From Notospermus geniculatus (taxonomy: Eukaryota; Nemertea; Pilidiophora; Heteronemertea; Lineidae), in the NCBI GenBank assembly GCA_002633025.1, contig NMRB01002650.1, positions 5,793 through 69,792 on the forward strand: DNA of 64,000 nucleotides. The letters run 5' to 3'. Shown piece by piece: positions 32,129-42,935 of the stretch. A program made the translations under genes and the position numbers. The first letter of the stretch is position 1. Each line of letters opens with the position of its first letter. The notes beneath the pieces were generated by a model, which worked only from the letters and a program-made list of their open reading frames with translations, had not been told where the DNA came from and did no database searches.

Positions 32129-32457
32129 ACAACTGCGAACGTTATTGAGTTCAACTTCAAGCCTGGTACAACATAGGATCTAGGCTACTTTTGGAACGAG
32201 GTTGGTTCCAAAATCATCAGACTGGTTTCTTGCCCAGACCTTCATAGTCATAATGCTTTGCAACACGTATCGGTATTACAATTTACATGCAGCAGAGCAA
32301 AAGCAGCACGGGATTAGCGGACCAGTTCAAAAAAAGATACATGTAGGCGCTTCAACAATGAAGCGCTTCACCACTGTTCCATCAGCAATCTCAAATAAAC
32401 TGTCTAAGGTATCACTGTCTGCCTGAGGAAATACATCAGCAAACCTTTCAGTTAAAT

Positions 32458-35290
32458 TCACCCTCTGTTCTGACAGCACTCTCTCAACCAAATTTTCAGT
32501 TTTCTTTTATCAGTATCTTTCTGCTGCATTTTGACGGCAACTCTGCTTGAGAGTTCTTTCTGCAACTCTGCAGCAGATTGCTGGGCCCTCTTTCTCAGTT
32601 TGACAGCTGCTTTAACACTTGTTTTTACAATCCGTTCAGCCTGGGGGTGAGACCGCACAAATTCGACAGTTTTGTTCTTTTCCGCTCGTATTTTCGAAGA
32701 TAAATACAGTAGTGTGGCTCTCAGAGCTCTGCTCTGGCCAGACGAAAACATGCCCATGACCTCTCCACTATCCATATTATGAGTTCTTGTGCTTGAGGTT
32801 TGCTTCCTTCATTTCTTCTGTGATGTCAAAAGCATAATAGTATTATGCTTTTGAGAAGTTTCAGAAGTATTATTAATACTTCTGAAACTGTTTCTTCAAC
32901 ACTGCGATGGTAGAGCCCAAAACAGCCTTGAACATGTTCGAAAATTCAACGACATTCTCAACTGTCCATATCCTCACTTCAGTTTGTTCAATAGCATCCC
33001 CACAGAAATTTGTTTGCAAATCGTGTACGGACACAATTTCCTGTGATGTGAGCTCCTCCATTCTAGAACAACACGTTTTGATGAGTTCAAATGCCTCAAA
33101 GTGATGTAGCTGCTTCTCTGCATCTCTGTAAACCTCGGCATCGATGGTGCAGTGGTGCAGAGTCCGACCTAAGACTACTAACACTTGAAGCTGAAGTGTG
33201 GTGGACGGGTTAGAAAACTCCTTGATCAGCCCAATTCTGAGATCTGTGTTGTTCAAGCAGTGATCCTTCAGATAATCTTTGATTTCATCATGATAAGTGG
33301 TGTATGTTCCTGCCAGTTGGAAAAGGACATGGAGCCTATTGCCTCGGTAACGAGTAACTAGCGACTGCGGAAGGTTGTGATCATCCAAGAACACTCTAAA
33401 CCCATGAGGGTCGCCCTTGCCATCTTTGAATCTCATCTTATTCAAGGACAATATCACTTTCTCAGCCCGACAAGCACCACTAAACAGTTTGGACTTCCCA
33501 GCGTTTTTCTCATAGGCTTTCAAGGCTGTCTTGCACTTCGTAGCAATCGTGTCGATCTCCGATCTCCTGCTGTAATTCCGCCAAAGCTGTATAGTCCTAC
33601 ACAACCTTCGCGCGACCCAGTGGAATGCGGAAGTAGGCTTACCACAAACCACAGGCTCACCACAAATCTTATTCAATAAATGACTCTTGAATAACCGATT
33701 GGACACCGTGACCAAATTATACTCTCCTCTACTTTCACACGCACAATTAGGTAGCCGCAAGCTGTTGTCAGATTTCTTATTTCCGCATTCCTTTGGGTAC
33801 GCGAAGGCTGTGTCGGACTTTATCATGCTCCAAGACTGACGTATGCGAGTTGGAATGTCCCAGGCCATTTAGTATACCAATGACTTCTGAAGATCCGGTT
33901 AAATGAGGATTGTCATGCCAAGTAAAAGATGCTTTGGGGTAGTTTTTCTCCCTTTTGAACTCGGGTACAAAATATCCTGTGTGATGGAGAGCAACTTCCT
34001 GCGGGCGTCTGGAGAAGTTGACACTAATCTGTCAAGGACCAATTCCCCACTTTCACCGATACACCGAGCAAGGAAATTGAACACGATGGACGGAGTCATC
34101 TGGAGGATTGCATCCTCACTCAACTGGCTAGCAGTTGCAGGCCAGGAACAAGGAAGAGGTGGCGAGTCACTCAGAGCTGTCTTGAGGAACTGGGCAGCAG
34201 TGAAGAGATTTCGCAAAACTTCATGGGGGCTGTGTACTTGGATTTTCGTAGTTGGCCTAGTTTCCTCATCTTTCCTCCTCTCAGAATCGCAACTTTCTGC
34301 ACTTGACATTTCACAACCTGAACAACAGGGCACAAGCCTCCAAAAAACCTGGTGACGTTGCGTCGGTTTGTGACCCTGACGAACAACAGTCAAATCCGCC
34401 ATTTTGCGTAGGGTTATGTGATGCGTCGCGCCTCACAGCGCCGGTGTGGAAGAACTACTTCCGCGGTAAAAGTAGTTCTAATGAAATGACATTTCACTGA
34501 TAAATATTTGCTACTTTTATTGTATTTTATGATGATTTCAGATGAAATAAATATATTTAAGTCAATTTATTTGCATATTTACATCAGAAGACCCCTAATA
34601 GCATATTTTATTGTTTTGGGAATCTGGCAAACGCACAGTGGACGCACAGCATCAGAACAGCGAAATGCATGTCAGTGCACTGTACATTCTGTACTGTATG
34701 GCATAATGGCGGGAACCCCAAGGAAATCCCGATTTGGCCGAGCAAAAACGCACAATAACTCGCAAAATCTTAGTAAAATTCACTTTTGCGTGTCATATTG
34801 TATTAAATTAACCCAAAACTGCCATCGTTAGGTTCTTTTTCGACACAAAAATGATGAGTTTCACCGAACTATATCTTGTAGTGGATGAGTCAAAGTAGTC
34901 TGAAAGTAGATCCAGGTGGTTCGGTCGCCGCATCACTATCCCAGCTATAGGTGGGGGCGCAATAAGATATATCAAGATGGCGGCGGTGATTTTTCCTCCG
35001 GGACTAAATCCCAAACCCAAGTCTCGCAATATCTCGCGGGATTTGGTCCCGGTGTTCCGGTTGGACATTTCACTATCGCAGACGATCTCTCTCAAAACCC
35101 TGTCAGTGCCTTCATTTTCACAAAGGACTAGCTCGCAAGTATTTCTATTCTTGTTTTTCATGAACAGAAGCTGGGGGTATTTGTCCACCAACCGACGTTT
35201 CAATTGTTGATTCCTGAAAACCAAAGTATCAGGGCGAACATTTTCTATTTCTAAAATGATATCTTTGTAGAACTTTGTCAGTGTGTTCAA
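32458..35290 (-). pseudogene. Transposon-associated gene 1, copy A
   Basis: Frames 35290-35064, 34313-33868, 33868-32873 and 32775-32458 together follow one long protein. It begins NTLTKFYKDIILEIENVRPD and has SKGRKTTPKHLLLGMTI, YRGNRLHVLFQLAGTYTTYH, LNNTDLRIGLIKEFSN and a basic helical tail (KLRKRAQQSAAELQKELSSR). I recall this protein as a multi-copy, transposon-linked family in cnidarians, molluscs and other invertebrates, with no named catalytic activity. Copy A is broken by a 750-base insertion, a frame change near 33880 (FNFLA..GES block) and a short duplication of TATTATGCTTTTGAGAAGTTTCAG near 32840. It lacks a clear N-terminus. Confidence 0.6.
34314..35063. mobile_element. 750-base TIR insertion in gene 1
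   Basis: Ends CAACCTGAACAACAGGG and, inverted, CAACCGGAACACCGGGA. GACATTTCA flanks both sides (34305-34313, 35064-35072), and copy B reads GACATTTTA with no insert (about 55127). A 9-base duplication fits Mutator-like elements best, though hAT or P (8 bases) cannot be excluded. The right end carries CGCGGGATTTGGTCCCGG palindromic words. It has no transposase. Confidence 0.8.
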
Positions 35291-35368
35291 ACGGAAAATC
35301 TATTGATTATTTTTCAATTAAGTCTCTTTTCAGTAATTCGTTGACAGAAAACCTCAAATGACTCTGAA

Positions 35369-35830
35369 TAACGTACAGTCATTGACATAAGTTTATCTGC
35401 ACCTACTACCTTGAATATTTCAAATACTACTGGGCCAATTTTAACACGGTTTAAACCACATGAAAGTCTGTCTGTCTTGGCCAAATTTCTACATCAAAAT
35501 TTTGGAAATTTGGAAATATCATAATTATGTAATAGCTCATTAGAAAAAGCCCTAAAATCAACATTTTTATTATGGAATTTTTTGTGACTTTTGTTCCAGT
35601 TTTGAAAGAATGGAAGTTTCTAAGGATTTTGGGCTTTGTTTCATCATAATATCTCGAGTGGTTGCTGAGATATTTGAGATTATCAAAATTTTGATAATTT
35701 GAGATTTTCGTGTTTTTCAGGAAATTTTGATGCCAGTAGTTAAAGCTAACCTAAGAATATGGGTTTACAAAATTTTGAAACTTTTTGCGTTAACTGGGCA
35801 GATATATTCATATTTGAAAATAACTCCTTA
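35369..35830. repeat. Long inverted arm, left, copy A
   Basis: GTACAGTCATTGACATAAGT through AAATATTTCAAATACTAC to AACTTTTTGCGTTAACTGGG is the inverted partner of 41593-42935. The arm is also present in copy B (55430-55862). The arms enclose gene 2. It is non-coding. Confidence 0.8.
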
Positions 35831-36041
35831 AAACTTAAGACATGCATAACTTCTAACCAAGACTAACATTCTTCTCAAATGGGTTGACACAACGTTGAGA
35901 GGGCTAGTAAAAAGACTTCTGACGAAATGTTCATGCAAAGAATGATTTTATTTTTTATAGCAGGATTGATCGTAAAGTTCACATCACACGTGTTAAAATG
36001 AGGCCTCGACCACTAAAATCGGATGAATACGAAGCAAGTTA

Positions 36042-37612
36042 GGGACCTTGTCCAAATTTCGCACACATTCGCGCCGTGCGAATTACAGGCGAATATTTTC
36101 GCATGTGCTGCTGCGAATAGGCACATACGAACCCCAATACCAAATTTCACGTCATTTGGTCGCGCGGTTTCCGAGGAGATGCTGCCACAAAACCCAGACG
36201 TTAAGCGTAATAATATATAGATATTTTCGCATGTGCTGCTGCGAATAGGCACATACGAATTCGTTCGGTCGCGATTTCAGTGCGAATATATTCGCACGTC
36301 CGTGTCCGATTTTGAAATTCGCGCTGGCTGTCGGTCATGTTTGTGGGCGAATGTGAGGCGATTTCTGTGCGATTCTGTTGCGAATTTGGGGCGAAATGTT
36401 CCCTGTGCGAATATCTTCAGCATCTCTCGATGCAGCAGCAATGCATGCAAGTTTTTATTGTGCACTGGACTTGATTGAACATGATCATTTTACAATTGCT
36501 TTCGGGAGAAAAGAACCAACAAGTCATAAAGTTGGCGTGAGGCCAGCTTCACCTCATGGATGTTCGCCGATGTAGGCCTAAACATTAAAATTTAGGCCAC
36601 AATCTTTGCTCAGTAAACATCGTTTTTTTCACCAAAACTCACAATGTAAACATTAAAATTTAGGCCACAATCTTTGCTCAGTAAACATCGTTTTTTTCAC
36701 CAAAACTCACAAGTATTTTTACTCTTATCAACAAACGAATACAATCTTTTATAAACATGGCCTTGATTCATGAAAAACGATCAAATTGACTGAGATTTTG
36801 ATGGTTTTTATCAGGTTCCCCTCGTCGCGGTAAGACTTCCATTGACTTCCATCCCATAATATGGCTACCGTATGTAATTTGCATACGGCAGGTTGATGAG
36901 TCGGCCTATTTTCCCGACTTTCTTGACAATGTGTTCATGAATGAATTGCAATTTTATCCGTGGGAATAAACTTTGGATTTATTTATTTATTACAGATGCC
37001 TCAAAGTTGCTAAATCAGCATTTACCTAGCAGAGTTTATAGCGCCTCGCACGTGGCATATTCTAATTGAGCTGTCAATCAAACTAGGCCAGCTGACTTCA
37101 AAATGGTGTCACGCTGACTGTTTCGTCGGCTTGTGAGTCATGTGTAATCGATAAAATCTACACACCTCGATGCCAGAAAGATTTGAAATTCAGGTGAATA
37201 AAAGTTTACTTACTGAGGAATCATGTCCTTACACACCAACTTTGTCCCATATCGATAAGTGAGTACATGAAGGGCCGTTTGTTGCGAGATGAAAACTTTT
37301 TTGCGCATCGGTGAAATGGCCGAAAACGAGGTCGTCAATTGTCCGGTGTGATATTTGCACATGGCACGTTGTATGATCCTGCCTGCGAATTTGAGGCGAT
37401 TGCAAGGCGAATATTAGGCGATTTGGGGGCGAATAATGACGTGGGTCACAAAAATCGCACCGCCAGACAGGGCTGTGCGAATATTTGCAGAGGGCGAATT
37501 TGAGGCGAAATTTTGCTGTGCGATTTTATACAAATTCGCAACAATTTCGGACAGGTTAAATTCGCCCAGAATTCGCACGGCGCGAATGTGTGCGAAATTT
37601 GGACAAGGTCCC
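36042..37612. mobile_element. PIF/Harbinger-type element, TSD TTA
   Basis: 1571 bases with perfect 43-base inverted ends starting GGGACCTTGTCCAAATTTCG. TTA flanks both sides (36039-36041, 37613-37615), and copy B has the empty site AAGTTAGAAG at about 56082. The subterminal parts are packed with GCGAAT/ATTCGC words and a repeated TTTTCGCATGTGCTGCTGCG block (36090s and 36220s). No transposase or Myb-like frame is present, so it is non-autonomous. Confidence 0.9.
36586..36714. repeat. 64-base tandem duplication
   Basis: TAAACATTAAAATTTAGGCC through TTCACCAAAACTCACAA occurs twice back to back with no changes. It is inside the Harbinger-type element. Confidence 0.85.
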
Positions 37613-38082
37613 TTAGAAGCGATAGAAAAAGGGGTATTTTAGTGTAATTTTAGTTGCAAGTACATTTTTCACTTGTTATCTATTTTTGCTGCGATTCAAC
37701 TGACTCTTTATCTGCAAAACGGCCAGGTTTCAAACGATTGTAGGTTCTTCTACCTGGTATTCAACTTTTCGTTCAGCTCCAGTTTTTTTAGCTGATCACC
37801 ACCAAACAATTAAGGCGGGGTGTTTCTTTATGCATAACAGACATCTGAGGGGAGGTTGCACATTGGATTGAATGCCTTTCTGCCCAGCACCACCGTGTAC
37901 ATCATCCCTTTAATTCTGCTCGAACCTTGCCACGAGTTGTGCCAATTGAGTTTGCTCAGTCCCTCAAAACAGGTTCATTTGCTTCATGTCCAGCAGACTC
38001 CACTATTACTGAACGAACCCAAGAATATCAAGGGAAAGGCAACAAAACCACAAGACAAACCTTGGATAATTCTTTTTAGAGC

Positions 38083-38422
38083 CCCAAGTACATGAAGGAC
38101 TTGTTTCCAGTGTACACTCCTTCGCGGCGACTCCGCTCCACCAACGATCCCTGGCTCCTTGAGGTCCCTCGTGCCAGAGGAGCCTATGGGGATCGTTCTG
38201 TACATATTTTGGGGCCCAAACTCTGGAATGAGCTGCCCTGTGCTCTGCGCGCCGCCTCGAGCAAACACACTCTTAAGAAAAACCTTAAAACTTTACATTT
38301 TCAAAAAAACGTTTCACTGATTTTTACTTGTACATACATGTTTTATCCTCGTCTTACTTATGTCCAGTGCTTAGAAAATGTCTTACCATTAATGTAGCAC
38401 TTTTAATCTGAATAAGTTATTA
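38083..38422 (+). mobile_element. 5'-truncated LINE 3' end (CR1/L2-like)
   Basis: Present in copy A only; copy B is continuous (TTTAGAGCTGATTGAAAATT). The frame from 38092 begins KDLFPVYTPSRRLRSTND, then VPRARGAYGDRSVHILGPKL and WNELPCALRAASSKHTLKKN. This is the typical C-terminus of CR1/L2/Jockey-type reverse transcriptase proteins, followed by about 65 codons of run-on and an AT-rich tail. No clear target duplication is visible, as is usual for CR1/L2. It is a dead 5'-truncated insertion. Confidence 0.8.
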
Positions 38423-38689
38423 TGATTGAAAATTTGACTACTTCCTCAAATTTTAGATATCATATTTTAGGGGTAGGGGAAATGAATGGCGACAACGTCA
38501 AACCCATTTAGAGTTTTATGGATTTATAGTTTGATATAACAACGATAGGAAGTGTCATTTAACTTGCACTTCAACCCGGTCTGTCCTGAAAGTGAAACCT
38601 TTCAGTAGAACTCGGAGAAGCTGCTCATTGAGCACCCAAGCCTGATCATTATTCCAGTACCCATTTATACACCTGATTGGAGGCAGGTA

Positions 38690-38790
38690 GGCGAAGAGAC
38701 TTGCCAAGGTTCTCATGCCGACCAGGGATTCGAACAAGGGACCTCATCATTGCTAGCCAAATATCCAAGCGGCTTGACCGCGAATACTGA
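38690..38790 (-). repeat. tRNA-derived SINE head, copy A (-)
   Basis: On the - strand TTGTTCGAATCCCTGG resembles a B box. AGCCGCTTGG, about 35 bases upstream, resembles an A box. The paralogous site in copy B (about 56935-57015) retains the same words with changes. Spacing and pairing are too decayed for a functional tRNA. Confidence 0.4.
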
Positions 38791-38869
38791 GATATATCAC
38801 TATGTGATTAAAATTCAATACTAGCCAACATAAAATTATTGATACAATACTTAATGAACTGTCACTTCG

Positions 38870-39585
38870 TGTTCAATCAGACATGTCAAAATTTAAGACG
38901 GCTGCCATTGTAAGGGCAAATCTAACTGTTCCAACTGAATGAGTAGCTTACTGTCTTTCTCTAAGAGTTCGTTTGCAGACTATCCAGTGGATAAGCTCAG
39001 TACATGTAATAAGTGTCTCGAACTGGAATTCACATGCGGCTGGGAGCTGGAAAACGGAGTGATGTGACCAATTATGACTGATCCTGATGCAGCTCTAGAA
39101 AATGTGCTTAAGTTTTTTCGTTGTAAACGCAGAGTTGCTTAACGGGAAGCTTACTGTCTTTGTCTAAGAGTTCATTTGCAGACTATCCAGTGGGATAAGC
39201 TCAGTACATGTAATAAGTGTCTCGAACTGGAATTGACATGCGGCTGGAAGCTGGAAAACGGAGTGATGTGACCAATTATGACTGATCCTGATGCAGCTCT
39301 AGAAAATGTGCTGAAGTTCTTTCGTTGTAAACGCAGAGTTGCTTAACGAGTAGCTTACTGTCTTTGTCTAGGAGTTCATTTGCAGACTATCCAGTGCGAT
39401 AAGCTCAGTACATGTAATAAGTGTCTTGAACTGGAATTCACATGCGGCTGGGAGCTGGAAAACGGAGTGATGCGACCAGTTATGACTGATGCTGATGCAG
39501 CTCTAGAAAATGTGCTGAAGTTTTTTCGTTGTGAACGCAGAGTTGCAAACGAAGGACGTTATGGAACAAAACGGTGTTCCTGAAG
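38870..39585 (+). pseudogene. Transposon-associated gene 2, copy A
   Basis: The frame reads KFKTAAIVRANLTVPTE, then (L)RVHLQTIQW, FTCGWELENGVMRPVMTDAD, AALENVLKFFRC and YGTKRCS. The order TxxxAxxxxxRVxxQxxQW, WxW, LxPVxT, PxPexxLxxxxCxC and a Cys-rich end matches the C-terminal region of invertebrate transposon-associated proteins I recall. Its function is unknown. A roughly 204-base segment is present three times in tandem here (starts near 38943, 39147, 39351), where copy B has one. The second and third copies carry stops. Confidence 0.5.
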
Positions 39586-40664
39586 ATGTTGTTGCATGAA
39601 GTGTTGCAATAGATAGATGTCCACAACTGGGAGATACACGTTTACAATTCAACAGTTGCAGATGGTGACAATGGTGATGATACAGCCTGTGGTAGAGACA
39701 CTTGGCTTTAACTCAGACAGAAATAAGCCGCCCCTGCTATGTTGATGGATTCGGACATTTTGGGCAATAACCCGAGACGGAGGAGAGGTTAACTCCAGCC
39801 GTGCTGATGGGTCTGAGTTGGACAGTGGAGCATAAAAGACCGGACAGTGTGGTCGTAACGGGCATGTACAAGTAGTCCAAGAAAGATGCAAAGTCTGCTC
39901 ATATCATTTGATGGATCCGAGCGAGACCATCGAGCAGCAGATGCTGGATACTGTTGGCACTCTCTGGGTGAGCTGTACAAGACAAAGGGGTCTGAGGCGG
40001 TCTAAAGAACAGGAGTAAAGTAAACTCATGTCGAGCATCAATGGACCAATCAACCGTAGATATTGCTAAAGTGGAAAATTGCCTTGTCTGTGTATATCAA
40101 AATCTTCAGTACAGACGGAGGTGTGCACTGAACGACAAAAAATAACAGTGATGGTTTTGCTGTACAAGACAAGGGGCCTGAGGCGGTCTAAACAGCAGGA
40201 GTAAAAGTAAACTTACGTCTAACATCAATGGAACAATCAACAGTAGACATTGTTACAGCGGAATATTGCCTTATCTGTGAATATCAAAATCTTGAGGAAA
40301 GATGGATGTGTGCACTGAACGACAAAAAATAATAGTCATGGATTTGCTGACAAGCAAATACGTCAATGGGCTGACGTCAAGACATATAGCCAATGACGGT
40401 GACCTTAAATGTATGTGCTTTATGGACTCGAGGGAATCTTGCAGGATAGTCCAGATGTCAGCAATGTCACATTATTAAAAGGGCAGTGGATGAGAATACA
40501 TTGCTGATGTGCCAAACCCATCATTTGCCGACAGGTGGCCTTGTTGGATTTCGTCATGCTTGACTGAACACAAATTGACAGTTTTGCTCTTTTGCAGAGT
40601 AGTGAATGTAATCGTTTAGTATGTTTTATGCAATTTAGGACACCTAGACAAATGCAAACCACAG

Positions 40665-40905
40665 TGCATTCACCTTGGCTTTTTGTGGTTATTACGTTCG
40701 CTATAGCAAACAGCAGGTCAAAGGTTCGAATCCCTGGCCATATGGGATTAATCATCCCTGGCTCTTGGTGCATGGGACAGTGGTGCCTTGTAATTGTGCC
40801 TTTGCAAAAGGGCAGGGAAAAGACCCCATCCATGTGAGGAACATGAGTAGCTTGAGATGGCCTCTGCCCTTTTCACCATGGCTAATAATGCTATGGCTTC
40901 AAACC
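40665..40905 (+). repeat. tRNA-derived SINE, copy A
   Basis: GTGGTTATTACGTTCGCTAT then CAAAGGTTCGAATCCCTGGC keeps a B box, but the A-box region is deleted compared with copy B. A SINE body (GGATTAATCATCCCTGGCTC, GTGAGGAACATGAGTAGCTT) follows. Confidence 0.6.
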
Positions 40906-41189
40906 TGATGGAAAAAAATCTAATGCAATTCACCTACCCTTAAAGAAGAGAGGTTCTAAAATTGGGGAAACTCATATTTTCAATATGCCATGATCCTATG
41001 GGGAAAACCCCAGGTGAACATGTGAACACAAGGTATTTGGCCACCCCTACATAAAGTGAGTGAGTGACACCAAGCAACAACAAGCACTCCTACATATGCC
41101 TGTGCGAAGTATTGGGAAACTGATTAATAGAAGTGAAGCATGTTTTTCAAAATATCAACATTTTGATACTTTGAAAAATACGCAATATT

Positions 41190-41592
41190 AGAGACCTTAA
41201 GATCCGTCACGTCCCCGTCGCAGGCAAACAACGTCACGGCGTGATGGCGTCATGCACTCCTGATTCCTGAACACGGAACAGTTTTTGGGGCATCAACAAA
41301 ACCATCGATTGTCGTGAATCTGTTCAAAGATTGAGCAAATAAACGTGTTGTCCGCACGCTGGGAGACTTTAAGCAAAAGTATATGCCTTAAATATACCCG
41401 AAATTCGATAGTTAACTGGTCAAAATTCACGACGGAGAGTTGGAAATTGACTCACGTCGTCAGAGCTTCCACGCCGTATTACAGTCGTGACGTCGTCGAC
41501 GCGGGGGAATCCCCACCAATTGATGACGTAGGACGCAGAAATGGGATCACGACGGGGACGGGGACGGCGACGTGACGGATCTTAAGGTCCCT
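41190..41592. mobile_element. 403-base TIR element in right arm, copy A
   Basis: Ends AGAGACCTTAAGATCCGTCA and, inverted, AGGGACCTTAAGATCCGTCA, about 30 bases. ATT flanks both sides, and copy B has the empty site GCAATATTTTTGCC (about 58999). The shared GGGACCTT start with the 36042 element and the 3-base duplication suggest a Harbinger relative. The interior is CG-rich (CGTCACGTCCCCGTCG, CGTGACGTCGTCGACG), unlike its AT-rich target. Confidence 0.75.
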
Positions 41593-42935
41593 ATTTTTGC
41601 CCAGTTAAGGCAAAAAGTTCCAAAATTTTGTAAATCCATATTCAGAGGTTAGCTTTATCTTATGGCATCAGAATTTCCTAAAAATATGAAAATCTCAAAT
41701 TATCAAAAGTTTGATAATCTGAAATATCTCAGCCACCACTCAACATATTTTGATGAAACAAAGCCCCGAAACCTTAGGAAGTTCCACTCTATCACAACTG
41801 CAACAAAAATCACAAAAGTATTACGTAATAAAAAGTGTGATTTATAAAACCAAAGAAAGGAGCAAATCCAGAATGTAATATTCATAACACTATATACACG
41901 GTACAAACGTTTTCGGCAGCATCCTGCTAGCCCTCATCAGGTAAAATGAGATATATTACAAATTGAAGAAAACTGGAGCATTTACATAACTGCAATAATA
42001 CAATTAGTAACTGTGTAGGGGGTGGATTTAGAAAATCCCCAAGAAGAAGAAAGACCCTTGTTGAGCCAGCTGTTTGTTAAGGGCTGGCTTTTGTTCTTTA
42101 ATCAGTAACGGCTCCTTAAGTCTTAACACATAATCTGACTGGGCGTTAGTCAATACAGAGAAGTTGTCAATGTTTGTATTGACTTTGCATGTGTGACAAT
42201 CCTTCAGATGGTCCAGGATGGCAGATCTATCAGAAAAGTGTTCAGTCACCCTAGTAGCCAAGTGACGTTTGGTCTTACCAATGTAAGACAAGTTCCTATC
42301 ACAGGAACTTTGGAATTTATAAACAACTTTGGCTCTTAGACTGACTGGTGTTGCACTTTTCAGAGAGAAATATCTGCCAACCCGGAATGATCAAAAGGTT
42401 ATCTTTACATTCACGCCCACAGACCTGAAAATTGACAGCAAGCGTTTCTTGAAATTTAAAGAAGGGTGACCTGTATAGGGTATAGTAATAATGGGGGTAT
42501 ATTCAAGATCTACTGGGACAGTTTTGGTTGTGATTGTTTTTGGTCCAGGAAAGAATGTACACACTTGTCAAAAACACTTTGTGGCTAACCATTCCTCAAG
42601 AAATTGCTCTTTAAACGATTCATTTCTTGATCGAATAGATGCCATGTGCTGCACACTGTGTAAGCCCTGTTGATGAAGCAAGTGATCAGTCCAAGTTTCC
42701 AGTTTTGTGGGCACATAGCAGTGAAAAGTGTGATTTTTAGTGTTTTTTTCTGACGGGCTATTACATAAAAAATTTGCGATATTTTCAAATTTCCAAACTT
42801 TTGGTGCAGAAATATGACCAACAAGATATATTTTCATGTGGAACAAACCGTGTTAAAATTGTAGTATTTGAAATATTCAAAGTATCAAGTGTAGATATCA
42901 AGTGTAGATAAACTAATGTCCATGACTTTACAAGG
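41593..42935. repeat. Long inverted arm, right, copy A
   Basis: Inverted partner of 35369-35830, from TTTTTGCCCAGTTAAGGC to GATAAACTAATGTCCATGAC. It is interrupted by the Penelope insertion at 41844-42723. Confidence 0.8.
41844..42723 (-). mobile_element. Penelope-like 3' fragment with GIY-YIG
   Basis: The - strand frames give CPQNWKLGLITCFINRAY, EYTPIITIPYTGHPSL, KVVYKFQSSCDRN and SYIGKTKRHLATRVTEH..ILDHLKDC, ending in EPLLIKEQKPALNKQL. These are the post-RT linker and the GIY-YIG nuclease of Penelope-like elements, in the right order. They are in more than one frame. The target duplication AAAAGTGTGATTT (41831-41843, 42724-42736) brackets it, and copy B lacks it. It is a 5'-truncated insertion, so it could not move by itself. 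Confidence 0.9.

Noticed and set aside
36013-36575. Several overlapping frames rich in CEY/RIC residues
   Set aside because: They come from GCGAAT repeats at the end of the Harbinger-type element on both strands.
40592-40933. Frames over the SINE in copy A
   Set aside because: They overlap a tRNA-derived repeat in two phases and are not conserved in copy B.
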